Origin: Nocardia wallacei
GTDB lineage: Bacteria; Actinomycetota; Actinomycetes; Mycobacteriales; Mycobacteriaceae
DNA length: 64,000 nucleotides
Assembly: GCF_014466955.1 (NCBI RefSeq)
Contig: NZ_AP023396.1
Location: 6,014,001-6,078,000, forward strand
Direction: 5' to 3'
In this document: in pieces, positions 33,471-40,995 of the stretch
How the letters are laid out: the number at the start of each line of letters is the position of its first letter
Numbering within the stretch: the stretch's first letter is position 1
Translations under genes and position numbers: made by a program
The notes under the pieces: generated by a model
What the model was told of the DNA's origin: nothing
Seen by the model: the letters and a program-made list of their open reading frames with translations, nothing else
The model's database searches: none

Positions 33471-34392
33471 CGAGTGCCTGCGCGATCAGGGTCGCGTACA
33501 GGGTGAGTACGAACAGCACGGCCGGGATCAGGGGGTACGGTTCGTCGCGGGGGGCCGTGGCGAACCGGGTCGCGGCTGCTAGAGGGAAAGTCAGCAGGGC
33601 CGGGGGAATCCATGCGACCAGTGCGCCGGGGAGGTCGAAGGTCCAGGGCCGCACGAGAATCAGATCGCAGGCGACGGCGATCACCGCACACGCCACCCCG
33701 GCGGCCGTGCTCCCGGCCGCACCGAGCGCGTTCGAATAGAACCACTCCCCCGGGCGCGGCTCGCGAGCCGTCTTGCGGGCGAACTCGAACTGCAGGAAGG
33801 CACCGGCGAAGAGCACCGCCACCGCCGCGGCGGGCCACCCGGAGTCGACCTGACCGGTGTCGATCGCCGACACGACGAGGTAGCCGATGATGAACAGCTG
33901 CACCGGATAGGTGACCGCGAGATTGACCATGATCGCGTCACGCACGGTCGCCGACGCACGCTCCAGCCCCCACAGCGCCAGCCCGTAAGCCAGCGCCGCG
34001 GCGACCGCCACCGCCGAACCCACCGACAGCGCAAGCGATCCCGCGATCGCACCCGCAGCGATCAGCGCCATCGCCATCCGCAGGTCCGCGGCGCGCACCG
34101 CCCCGGTCACCAGCGGCCGATCCGGATGGTGGACGCGGTCGTAGTCGAGGTCCTTCTGCTCGTCCACCATGCGCAGGTACAGCAGCACGAACGCCACCAC
34201 GACGATCCGGACCACGGTCGCGCCGCCGGGCCGCCACGACGCGTCCGGATGCGACACCAGCGCGGCCGTTCCCTCCAGCGCCAGCGTGAACAGCACCGCG
34301 TACAGCAGATAGTGCGGTTCGTAGCGCGCCCGCGTGAACCGGGCGAGCCGGACCGCGGCATTCCCGTCCCGCACCGCGACCCTGTCACTCAT
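33460..34392 (-). CDS. UbiA-family membrane prenyltransferase-like protein
   Basis: 310 residues with eight or nine membrane helices. The first Asp-rich region, DEQKDLDYDRVHHPDRPLVTG, sits after helix 2, as in UbiA-type prenyltransferases, which move a prenyl chain to an aromatic or other acceptor. A clear second Asp-rich motif is not seen; its place reads FEFARKTAREPRPGEWFYSN. ATG 34392 is used, 34 bases after the AfsA-like stop; it is the last gene of the operon, so its product may take the final, membrane-bound step. Substrate unknown. Confidence 0.82.
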   Translation of the reverse strand: MSDRVAVRDGNAAVRLARFTRARYEPHYLLYAVLFTLALEGTAALVSHPDASWRPGGATVVRIVVVAFVLLYLRMVDEQKDLDYDRVHHPDRPLVTGAVRAADLRMAMALIAAGAIAGSLALSVGSAVAVAAALAYGLALWGLERASATVRDAIMVNLAVTYPVQLFIIGYLVVSAIDTGQVDSGWPAAAVAVLFAGAFLQFEFARKTAREPRPGEWFYSNALGAAGSTAAGVACAVIAVACDLILVRPWTFDLPGALVAWIPPALLTFPLAAATRFATAPRDEPYPLIPAVLFVLTLYATLIAQALVLP

Positions 34393-34426
34393 CCTCGTGC
34401 CCAACCCCTTTCACCGCCTACACCGA

Positions 34427-35374
34427 TCACGCCGCGAACTCCAGCTCGATGTGGGCGGCCGCCGCGCCGCACTGCAGCACGTCACATCGAACGGTGTCCG
34501 GCGCCGAGCCGACGAGTTCGGCCGTGCACTCGGCGCCGCGGTCCAGCTCCACGAAGCGGTCGAACCGGCTCGCGACCCGCCGCAGCCGGGGTGTGCGCGG
34601 CAGCAGCATGGCCACAGCGGTCTGGCGGGCCGCCTCGATAAGCAGGCTACCGGGCACATGGTCGAGCGGATGATCGAACAGGAACGGGTGCGCGGTGTCC
34701 GCGGCGAGCGCGGCCGTGGCCGACCCGCCCGCGTGCCGGACCGGCGCGACCACCACATTGCGCCGGTTCTCCCGCCCCACCGCCGCCGCGTCCGCCCGCT
34801 CGGTGTGCCGGGTTGCGGTGTGAAAGGGTCCGAGCCCCAGGCTTTCCCGGAACTCGGTACGCGTGCGGGCCCACTGCCGCGGGGTGATCCAGAAGAACGA
34901 CCCGTCGACGGTCATCATGGGCGTGCCCGCGCACTCGATATCGAGCACCATGTCCAGCCCGCAGACCACCCCCTGCCGCCGGTGCCGGCGGGCGATACCA
35001 ACGGTCATCACCAGATCGGCGGGCGCCGAGCCGATCGACCACGCGGCGGTATCGGCGGCGGTGCCGTTGAACTCGCGCACGACGAACGCCATATCCTGTG
35101 GCACGGCGAAGAATTCGTGCGTGATAGCGATCGCGGCCTGTCGCGCGGCCTCCATCACCAGCAGCGGATCATACTGCGCGACAAGGGGTTCGATGTGATC
35201 GCCATAGTAGGCGTGCATGCGCGGCAGCTGCGCGCCCGCCACGAACTCCTCCGGCGACCGCGCGTGCAGCGAGGTGACGAAGACCTCGGAGACCGCGCAG
35301 CGGTGCGCCAGCTGCCGGGAGATGGTGCGCAGGTGGCTCGCGGCCTGCACCATCGCGGTGTCCGTCGTCGTCAT
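34427..35374 (-). CDS. AfsA-type double-hotdog protein (butyrolactone synthase-like)
   Basis: 315 residues with two AfsA/ScbA-type hotdog units. First unit: CAVSEVFVTSLHARSPEEFV, then DPLLVMEAARQAAIAITHEF and AVPQDMAFVVREF. Second unit: HPFLFDHPLDHVPGSLLIEA, ARQTAVAML. In Streptomyces AfsA joins a beta-keto-acyl carrier protein to dihydroxyacetone phosphate, the first step to gamma-butyrolactone autoregulators. Usually a TetR-like receptor gene is next door; here it is in a lipid-activation operon instead. Its start overlaps the NDK-like stop (ATGA), and GGAGGGTCTCCC precedes it. Confidence 0.88.
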   Translation of the reverse strand: MTTTDTAMVQAASHLRTISRQLAHRCAVSEVFVTSLHARSPEEFVAGAQLPRMHAYYGDHIEPLVAQYDPLLVMEAARQAAIAITHEFFAVPQDMAFVVREFNGTAADTAAWSIGSAPADLVMTVGIARRHRRQGVVCGLDMVLDIECAGTPMMTVDGSFFWITPRQWARTRTEFRESLGLGPFHTATRHTERADAAAVGRENRRNVVVAPVRHAGGSATAALAADTAHPFLFDHPLDHVPGSLLIEAARQTAVAMLLPRTPRLRRVASRFDRFVELDRGAECTAELVGSAPDTVRCDVLQCGAAAAHIELEFAA

Positions 35375-36279
35375 GGGAGACCCTCCAACCAGTCGGATGC
35401 GCCTACCGACCGCAGCGTCTGCGGTCCGGTTCCGGTGCGCATGGGAAGTACCTGGGATCCGAGCACGATCACCGACCACGGATCCATCGCCCGGTCCGCC
35501 GCCCAGGCCGCGCGCAGCAGCGCGGCACAGGCTTCGTCGGACTCCGGATCGAAGCCGTCGGGTGGGCCGCCGAGATCGGCCAGGATGCGTTCCACCGCCG
35601 CAGCACGCGTGAATTCGCGTGCGGGCGTGCGGGAATAGAGCTCCTCGGCCAGGTCGGCGGCGTGCGCCGAGCACTCCGCGCCGGTGCCGATCTCCGCCAG
35701 CACTCGGGAGCGGGCGTGCTCGTCGAAATAGACGGCCAGTTCGCGCAGCACGTCGGCCGGGTCGTCCGGCGAATGCACCAGATTGAGCAGATAGCTGTCG
35801 CGGCCGAGCAGGTGACGCAGCTCGCCGGGGCGTCGCTTGCGCGGGTCGGTCGCGCCCTTCGCGGCGGTCAGGCGCACCGGTGTCGGGAGTTCGCCCACCG
35901 GTCCGCCGACCACCAGCACGAGGGCATCGGAGATGCCGACGAGCAGATCGGCGAGGCGACGCCGCTCGGGGGAGGCGATATTCCAGGCGTAGTACCACAG
36001 GGCCCGCACCAGATGGCGGTTCACCGCCAGGGTATGTGCGCCCACCACCCGGAAGTCGTTGTGGCGCAGCCAGTCCAGCGTGGGACGGACCGCGCGGGCG
36101 ACGATCGCGTCCGGCTTCAACAGCAGCATCGAGTGCTCACACGCGAACTTCGCGGCGTCCAGCCCGGCCGCGTCGAGCTGTGCCACGGTTTCCTGCACGT
36201 AGGTGTCGCCCGCGTAGCACTCCGCCTTCCCGGGCAGCGGCGTGAGCGGGGTCAGCAGGTCACGCAGCGCGGGGATCAC
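35371..36279 (-). CDS. Nucleoside diphosphate kinase-like domain protein
   Basis: 302 residues. From about 48 to 190 the chain follows the NDK fold: HSMLLLKPDAIVARAVRPTL at the start and LLNLVHSPDDPADVLRELAVYF at the end, where the His of NLVHSPDD lines up with the phospho-histidine of NDK (NLVHGSDS in this genome's own ndk at 54137). A long insertion and a C-terminal helical region have no known match. Regular NDKs are about 140 residues, so this is a specialised relative. It is translationally coupled (ATGA overlaps) to the reductase before and the AfsA-like gene after, suggesting phosphate transfer in the same pathway. Confidence 0.75.
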   Translation of the reverse strand: MIPALRDLLTPLTPLPGKAECYAGDTYVQETVAQLDAAGLDAAKFACEHSMLLLKPDAIVARAVRPTLDWLRHNDFRVVGAHTLAVNRHLVRALWYYAWNIASPERRRLADLLVGISDALVLVVGGPVGELPTPVRLTAAKGATDPRKRRPGELRHLLGRDSYLLNLVHSPDDPADVLRELAVYFDEHARSRVLAEIGTGAECSAHAADLAEELYSRTPAREFTRAAAVERILADLGGPPDGFDPESDEACAALLRAAWAADRAMDPWSVIVLGSQVLPMRTGTGPQTLRSVGASDWLEGLP

Positions 36280-37364
36280 CGGCGCTCACCCCCGTCGATT
36301 CCGGCGGCCGCGAGGACCTCCTCGATCGAGGGCAGCGGTGTGCTGAGGTACCCCGACTCCAGGCAGTGGTCCAGCAGCACCCGCAGGTATTCCTTGCCGC
36401 TCTCCGGCGCCGGACGGCCCAGCAGCGCTTCGGCATTCGCCGTACCGAACCGCACCCGGCGGGCGAAATAACTGGTGTACAGCGCGCCCACGCGCAGGTA
36501 GTACTCCCGTTCGACCGGCTCCAGGTCGTCGGCGTCGAACGAGGCCTCCGGCACGAAGGTCGCGACGTGGAACGACGGGTACTCGGCCAGCACGTCCGAG
36601 ACCTCCCGCAGTGACAGGCTGTCCCGGCCGACCGCGTGGAACGTGCTGCCACACCAGTTTTCGACATCGGTGGTGACCGCGGCGATCACCTCGGCGACGT
36701 GATCGACCGGCGCCGGCGCGAGAGTCGCGTCGTAGCGGCCCGGCAGGGACCTCAGTTTGCCTTCCACGATCAGCTTCACCACCGAGTACAGGTTCTTGTA
36801 GTCGCGGACCACTCCGGTACCGGTCGCGCCGGTGACGATGCCCGGCCGCACGATCGCCCAGCGCAGCCCCGGGGTACCACGGACGAGCAGCTCGGCGCGG
36901 AACTTGCTGTCCTCGTAGCCGTTTCCGAATTGCTGCCCGGCCTCGAGCTCGTCCTCGGCGATCGTCCCGCCGCGCAGGCCGCACACGTAGGCCGTGCTGA
37001 CGTGCACCAGCGGAACGTCCCAGCGCAGGGCCTGCTCGACGGCGTGTGCCGTGCCACGCACGTTCAGTTCGTCGTACTCCGCGGCGGTGGCGTCGAAGGC
37101 CGTGGTGGCCGCCGAGTGCACGAGTACGCCCACCCGTTCCGCCAGCTCGGCCTCGGTCCGCGCGTCCAGGCCGAAGCCCGGTTCGCGGACGTCACCGCGC
37201 ACCGTCCCGACGCCGTCCACAACGCCGCCGTCGTTGCGCACCAGTGTCGAATTGCGGTGCAGCACAGCGGTGACCGGATTGCCAGCGGCGGCGAGGCGGG
37301 CCGCGACCTCGGCGCCGACCAGCCCGGTGGCGCCGGTGATCAGTACCTCCGAGCGGCCCGTCAT
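36276..37364 (-). CDS. NAD(P)-dependent reductase / epimerase-type (thioester reductase-like)
   Basis: 362 residues of the extended SDR fold. The nucleotide loop GATGLVGAEVAARL lies at about 11-24; HSAATTAFDA and HVSTAYVCGL follow; the active site is YEDSK. The C-terminal half (EYYLRVGALYTSYFARRV) matches thioester-reductase or fatty-acyl reductase type SDRs, which reduce carrier-bound acyl groups. It follows the ACP gene directly (ATGA overlap), which supports reduction of an ACP-bound acyl chain; sugar epimerisation is the main alternative. Confidence 0.85.
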   Translation of the reverse strand: MTGRSEVLITGATGLVGAEVAARLAAAGNPVTAVLHRNSTLVRNDGGVVDGVGTVRGDVREPGFGLDARTEAELAERVGVLVHSAATTAFDATAAEYDELNVRGTAHAVEQALRWDVPLVHVSTAYVCGLRGGTIAEDELEAGQQFGNGYEDSKFRAELLVRGTPGLRWAIVRPGIVTGATGTGVVRDYKNLYSVVKLIVEGKLRSLPGRYDATLAPAPVDHVAEVIAAVTTDVENWCGSTFHAVGRDSLSLREVSDVLAEYPSFHVATFVPEASFDADDLEPVEREYYLRVGALYTSYFARRVRFGTANAEALLGRPAPESGKEYLRVLLDHCLESGYLSTPLPSIEEVLAAAGIDGGERR

Positions 37365-37609
37365 GACAGGGTCCGCTCGATCAGGGCGATCACGTCGCCG
37401 ACCCGCAGTACCCCGGCCACCTGCTCGGGCCGGTAACGCGGCAGCCCGAAGGCCCGCTCCAGCACCACGGTCAGTTCCATCAGCCGCAGCGAGTCGAATC
37501 CGAGGTCCTCCACGAGGCGCCGATCGTCTTCCGTCTCGCCCGGTTCGGGGGCCATGGCGGCGACGAGCTGCCGGACACGTTGCGCCACATCACTGTGCAC
37601 GCCGGTCAT
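37361..37609 (-). CDS. Acyl carrier protein
   Basis: 82 residues. The phosphopantetheine site is the Ser in LVEDLGFDSLRLMEL, with the usual acidic helix II after it. It overlaps the end of the ligase gene and the start of the reductase gene by 4 bases each. It is the natural acceptor for the acyl group made by the ligase encoded just upstream. Confidence 0.92.
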   Translation of the reverse strand: MTGVHSDVAQRVRQLVAAMAPEPGETEDDRRLVEDLGFDSLRLMELTVVLERAFGLPRYRPEQVAGVLRVGDVIALIERTLS

Positions 37610-40600
37610 CGGGGTCCTCCTTCTCGCAGATGCGGTTGCCTGCCGCCGGAGGTGAGCAGATCGCGGGCCTCGTCGAGCGGCAGGTCGGTGTCGAGATAAC
37701 CGGCGACGCGCAGCCAGTCGTAGCTGATGTCCAGGGTGCGCCGCCACTGCTCCCGAGAGTCGAAGGAGGCCGGGAAGTCGTCACCGCCGACATGGCCGCG
37801 CACCCGGGTCACGAGATCGTCCAGCCGAGCCAGCTCGGCCAGGGAGTCGGCACCGGCCGCGAGCGTCCGCGCGAAGTTTACCCGGCTCGCCTCCTCGACC
37901 GACCGCAGCAGTTCCCCGCGCAGGGAGGCCGCGCCCGGCAGCAGCCGGGCCAGCGTCGGCACCGGGGCGACGTCCGCGGGCAGTGGATGTATCCCGTACG
38001 CGCACAGCACCATTCGAACCGCCATCGCCACCATGCGGTGCGCGGCGATGTCGGCGACGGCGCCCTGCCCGGCCTTCATCGCGCCGACCAGGTCCTCCCG
38101 TGCGTTCTCCAGCACCACGTTCGACCACACCAGGTCGAGTGCGCAGGCGGTGAAGCGTTCGGCGGGCAGCGGGGCGAGCGTCGCGATCGCCGCGTCGGCT
38201 CGTCCGGCGCCCGACAGTCCCAGCACCGGCAGCGCCGGGGACGGCGCGGGGGTGTACGGGCGCAGCGGCTTGCACATCGCCAGTGCCGGTGTGATCGGGC
38301 CGTCACCGCGCCACTGCAGTCCGACCAGTCCCAGCCGCACGAACTCGGCCAGTTCGGGCCCGATGTCGGCGCGCCCCAGCACCTCGCGCAGCGACCGCCG
38401 CAGCACCACCGAACGCCACGCGCGACCGCCCGCCTCCGACAGCGCGAACACCTCGCGGTCCGCGCGCAGCACGTGCACTCGCTCGCCGATGCTCCAGGTC
38501 GTGACCCCGGGTATCCGCGCCAGTACCACCAGATCCGGATCGTCGGTCACCCCGGTCACACCGAATTCGGCGGCCAGCGCGACGATCTCGGCGACCGTCG
38601 CGGATCGCGGCAGCGCGCGGTAGCGGCCGATCAGCTCCGCCGCCCGTGGTCCCGGCGCACCGCTCACCGGACGGGTGAGGATGCGGTCCACTTGTTCGGG
38701 CAGCCACTTGGTTTCGATGTAGGTCTCGCCGTACGCGGTGGCCCAGGCCTTGACCGCCTGCAACAGCCCGTCGCGAGCCCAGGCCGCGGCCTCCTCCCGT
38801 TCACCGAGGGCGGCCAGGGCGACCGCGTAGCGCAGGGCCTGGCGGGCGCGCGCGGTCCACCATTCGCCGACCTTGCCCGCGAACTCCGAATTCGGCAGCA
38901 GGGCAAGCAGTTCGGCGAGTTCCGGGCAGCCGGGGTCGGCGCGCAGGACGGTGGCGCGTAGGAAACGCTGACAGCGGTTGAGCACGTCCTCGTCCAGAGT
39001 GGCCGGGTCCGCGGCCTGCGCCACCCGGCGCAACTGCGCGCGCAGCTGGGCCACCGAGCGGGTACGCACCTCCACCCGGCGGCCGTCCAGGAACAGCACC
39101 GTGGGCAACGTCGGCAGGTCCTCGTCGCCGGGCGCGACGGCCAGGAAGTCGACATCGGACCCCTCGTTGCCGAAGCCCTCCGCCAGCGAACCCTCGAACA
39201 ACACCGCCGACCGCTCCGGCACGCTCACCTGGTCCAGGGCGCGGTCGAGCAGCCGCCGGGCCGCGGGGACGGTCAGCACGGGTTCGGGTCGCGCGTCGCC
39301 GGGTGAATCCTGCTCGGCATCGGTCGCCTCGTGGGTGACGGCACCCTCGAGTCCGCCGGCACCGAAGAGCTGCCACATGTGCCGCCGCCGCGGTTTGCCA
39401 CTGGACGTACGCCGGATGAAGCCGCGCGGGCCGGTGACGATTCGCGCGGTCTGGGCCGGGCCGAGCGCGGCCCGCAGCACACTGCGGGCCTGTTCCAGCC
39501 ATGGGCCGGGCGCGGTCTCGGCGAACAGGACGACACCCTGGGCGCCGGCCTCGGTGAGTGCGACGGCGGCGAGTTTGCCCTTGGTGATACCGGTTTCGCG
39601 GGCGACGCGGGATTCGATGTCCTCCATGAACACCGAGCGGCCGCGCACCTTCAGGCTCGAGCCCATCCGGCCGAGCACGAAAACCTCGTCGCGATAGCGG
39701 AATCCGGCGTCGCCGGTGTGGAGCCGACCGTTGTCGATGCGGGTGCCGCCCTCGGCGGGCACGGTGTAGCCCAGCGCCACCGAGTCACCGGTGACCACCA
39801 TCTCCCCCAGCGTGCCGTCCGGCAGCTCGCGGCCGTCCTCGTCGACCACCCGCACCCGCGACTGCGGCGTGGAGAAGCCGAGCCCGGTGATCCAGCCCGG
39901 CCCCGCCACCCAGCGGCCGTCGCCGAGTTCGGCCTCGGCCACCGGCCGCACCGGCTGCCCGAACCGCAGGCTCGCACCGTCCAGCCGCAACGCCGTGATC
40001 GGCCGATCGCGGGCGGAGGAGGTCACCATCAGCGTCGCCTCGGCCAAGCCGTAGGCCAGCGTATAGGCCCGAGCCGAAAAGCCCTGTGGCCCCGCCAATT
40101 CCGCGAACGCGTGCAGATCGGCGACCTCCACCGGTTCCGAGCCCACCGCCAGCGTCCGCCATCCCGACAGGTCCAGCCCGGCCACCTCCTCGGGCGAAAT
40201 CCGGTGCGCCACATAGCCGAGCGCGAACGACGGCGACGGGGTGTGCTGCGCGTGGGTCATCGCCCGCAGCCACCGCATCGGGTCGCGGATGAACTGGTCC
40301 GGCCGCATCAGATACAGGTCGCCCTGATTGGTGACGGTGGTGAAGAACGCGCCCACCAGGCCCATGTCGTGATACAGCGGTAGCCAGGACGCCATCGCCT
40401 CGCCGTCGCGCCAGTCCACCAGCCGGGTGATCATCGCGATGTTGTTGGCCAGGTTCCGCCACGACACCCGGACCCCGCGCGGTGTCCCGGTGGAACCTGA
40501 GGTGAACTGCAGCAGCGCGCACTCGGCGGGCGCGCCGAAATCACGCTCGGACACCGGTTCCGGATCGTCGGCGAGCACCGGGTCGTCGGTGCGGCCCGCC

Positions 40601-40995
40601 TCGGCCATGGCCTGGCACACCAGCGGCCGCAGCTCCGCCGCAGTCACCACCAGCCGCGGCCGGGCCTGCCGCAGAATGGCCGCGACATGCGAAATGTACT
40701 GGGCGAGATCACCGAAGGTGGGCGGGGCGATCGGGGTGAACACGCCGCCGCACGCCCACACCGCGTAGAACGTCGCGACGCAGGGGAACCCGGTCGGCAT
40801 GATCACGCACGCGCCCTCGCCGTCGCCCAGTCCGGCGGCACGCAGGCGCGCGGCCACCGCCCAGGCCAGGTCGGCCAGTTCCCGATAGGACCGGAACTCC
40901 CAGCCGTCGGCCTCGTCGGCCAGATGAATGCCGGTGTCGGCGGCCGGATTCGCCAGCCAGCCCCGCACCGCGTCGATATCGTTGTCAGCCTGCAT
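37606..40995 (-). CDS. Fatty acyl-AMP ligase fused to nucleotidyltransferase- and PqqD-like domains
   Basis: 1129 residues. Residues 1 to about 545 form an FAAL-type adenylating enzyme: FTSGSTGTPRG (P-loop, 165-175), the FAAL signature LAYGLAEATLMVTSS, GDAGFRYRDEVFVLGRMGSS and the terminal SSGKPRR (531-537, Lys). About 575-680 is a minimal nucleotidyltransferase: GSLAEGFGNEGSDVDFLAV has the GS and DxD elements of the KNTase/MNT superfamily. About 838-895 (VHVLRADREVFALSEAGGRA and following) resembles PqqD, a carrier-presenting fold. The remaining tail is helical and unknown. FAALs pass the acyl-adenylate to an ACP, and an ACP gene is the next one. A ligase with a second nucleotide-transfer domain is unfamiliar to me. 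ATG 40995 follows AGGAGACGG. Confidence 0.85.
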   Translation of the reverse strand: MQADNDIDAVRGWLANPAADTGIHLADEADGWEFRSYRELADLAWAVAARLRAAGLGDGEGACVIMPTGFPCVATFYAVWACGGVFTPIAPPTFGDLAQYISHVAAILRQARPRLVVTAAELRPLVCQAMAEAGRTDDPVLADDPEPVSERDFGAPAECALLQFTSGSTGTPRGVRVSWRNLANNIAMITRLVDWRDGEAMASWLPLYHDMGLVGAFFTTVTNQGDLYLMRPDQFIRDPMRWLRAMTHAQHTPSPSFALGYVAHRISPEEVAGLDLSGWRTLAVGSEPVEVADLHAFAELAGPQGFSARAYTLAYGLAEATLMVTSSARDRPITALRLDGASLRFGQPVRPVAEAELGDGRWVAGPGWITGLGFSTPQSRVRVVDEDGRELPDGTLGEMVVTGDSVALGYTVPAEGGTRIDNGRLHTGDAGFRYRDEVFVLGRMGSSLKVRGRSVFMEDIESRVARETGITKGKLAAVALTEAGAQGVVLFAETAPGPWLEQARSVLRAALGPAQTARIVTGPRGFIRRTSSGKPRRRHMWQLFGAGGLEGAVTHEATDAEQDSPGDARPEPVLTVPAARRLLDRALDQVSVPERSAVLFEGSLAEGFGNEGSDVDFLAVAPGDEDLPTLPTVLFLDGRRVEVRTRSVAQLRAQLRRVAQAADPATLDEDVLNRCQRFLRATVLRADPGCPELAELLALLPNSEFAGKVGEWWTARARQALRYAVALAALGEREEAAAWARDGLLQAVKAWATAYGETYIETKWLPEQVDRILTRPVSGAPGPRAAELIGRYRALPRSATVAEIVALAAEFGVTGVTDDPDLVVLARIPGVTTWSIGERVHVLRADREVFALSEAGGRAWRSVVLRRSLREVLGRADIGPELAEFVRLGLVGLQWRGDGPITPALAMCKPLRPYTPAPSPALPVLGLSGAGRADAAIATLAPLPAERFTACALDLVWSNVVLENAREDLVGAMKAGQGAVADIAAHRMVAMAVRMVLCAYGIHPLPADVAPVPTLARLLPGAASLRGELLRSVEEASRVNFARTLAAGADSLAELARLDDLVTRVRGHVGGDDFPASFDSREQWRRTLDISYDWLRVAGYLDTDLPLDEARDLLTSGGRQPHLREGGPR

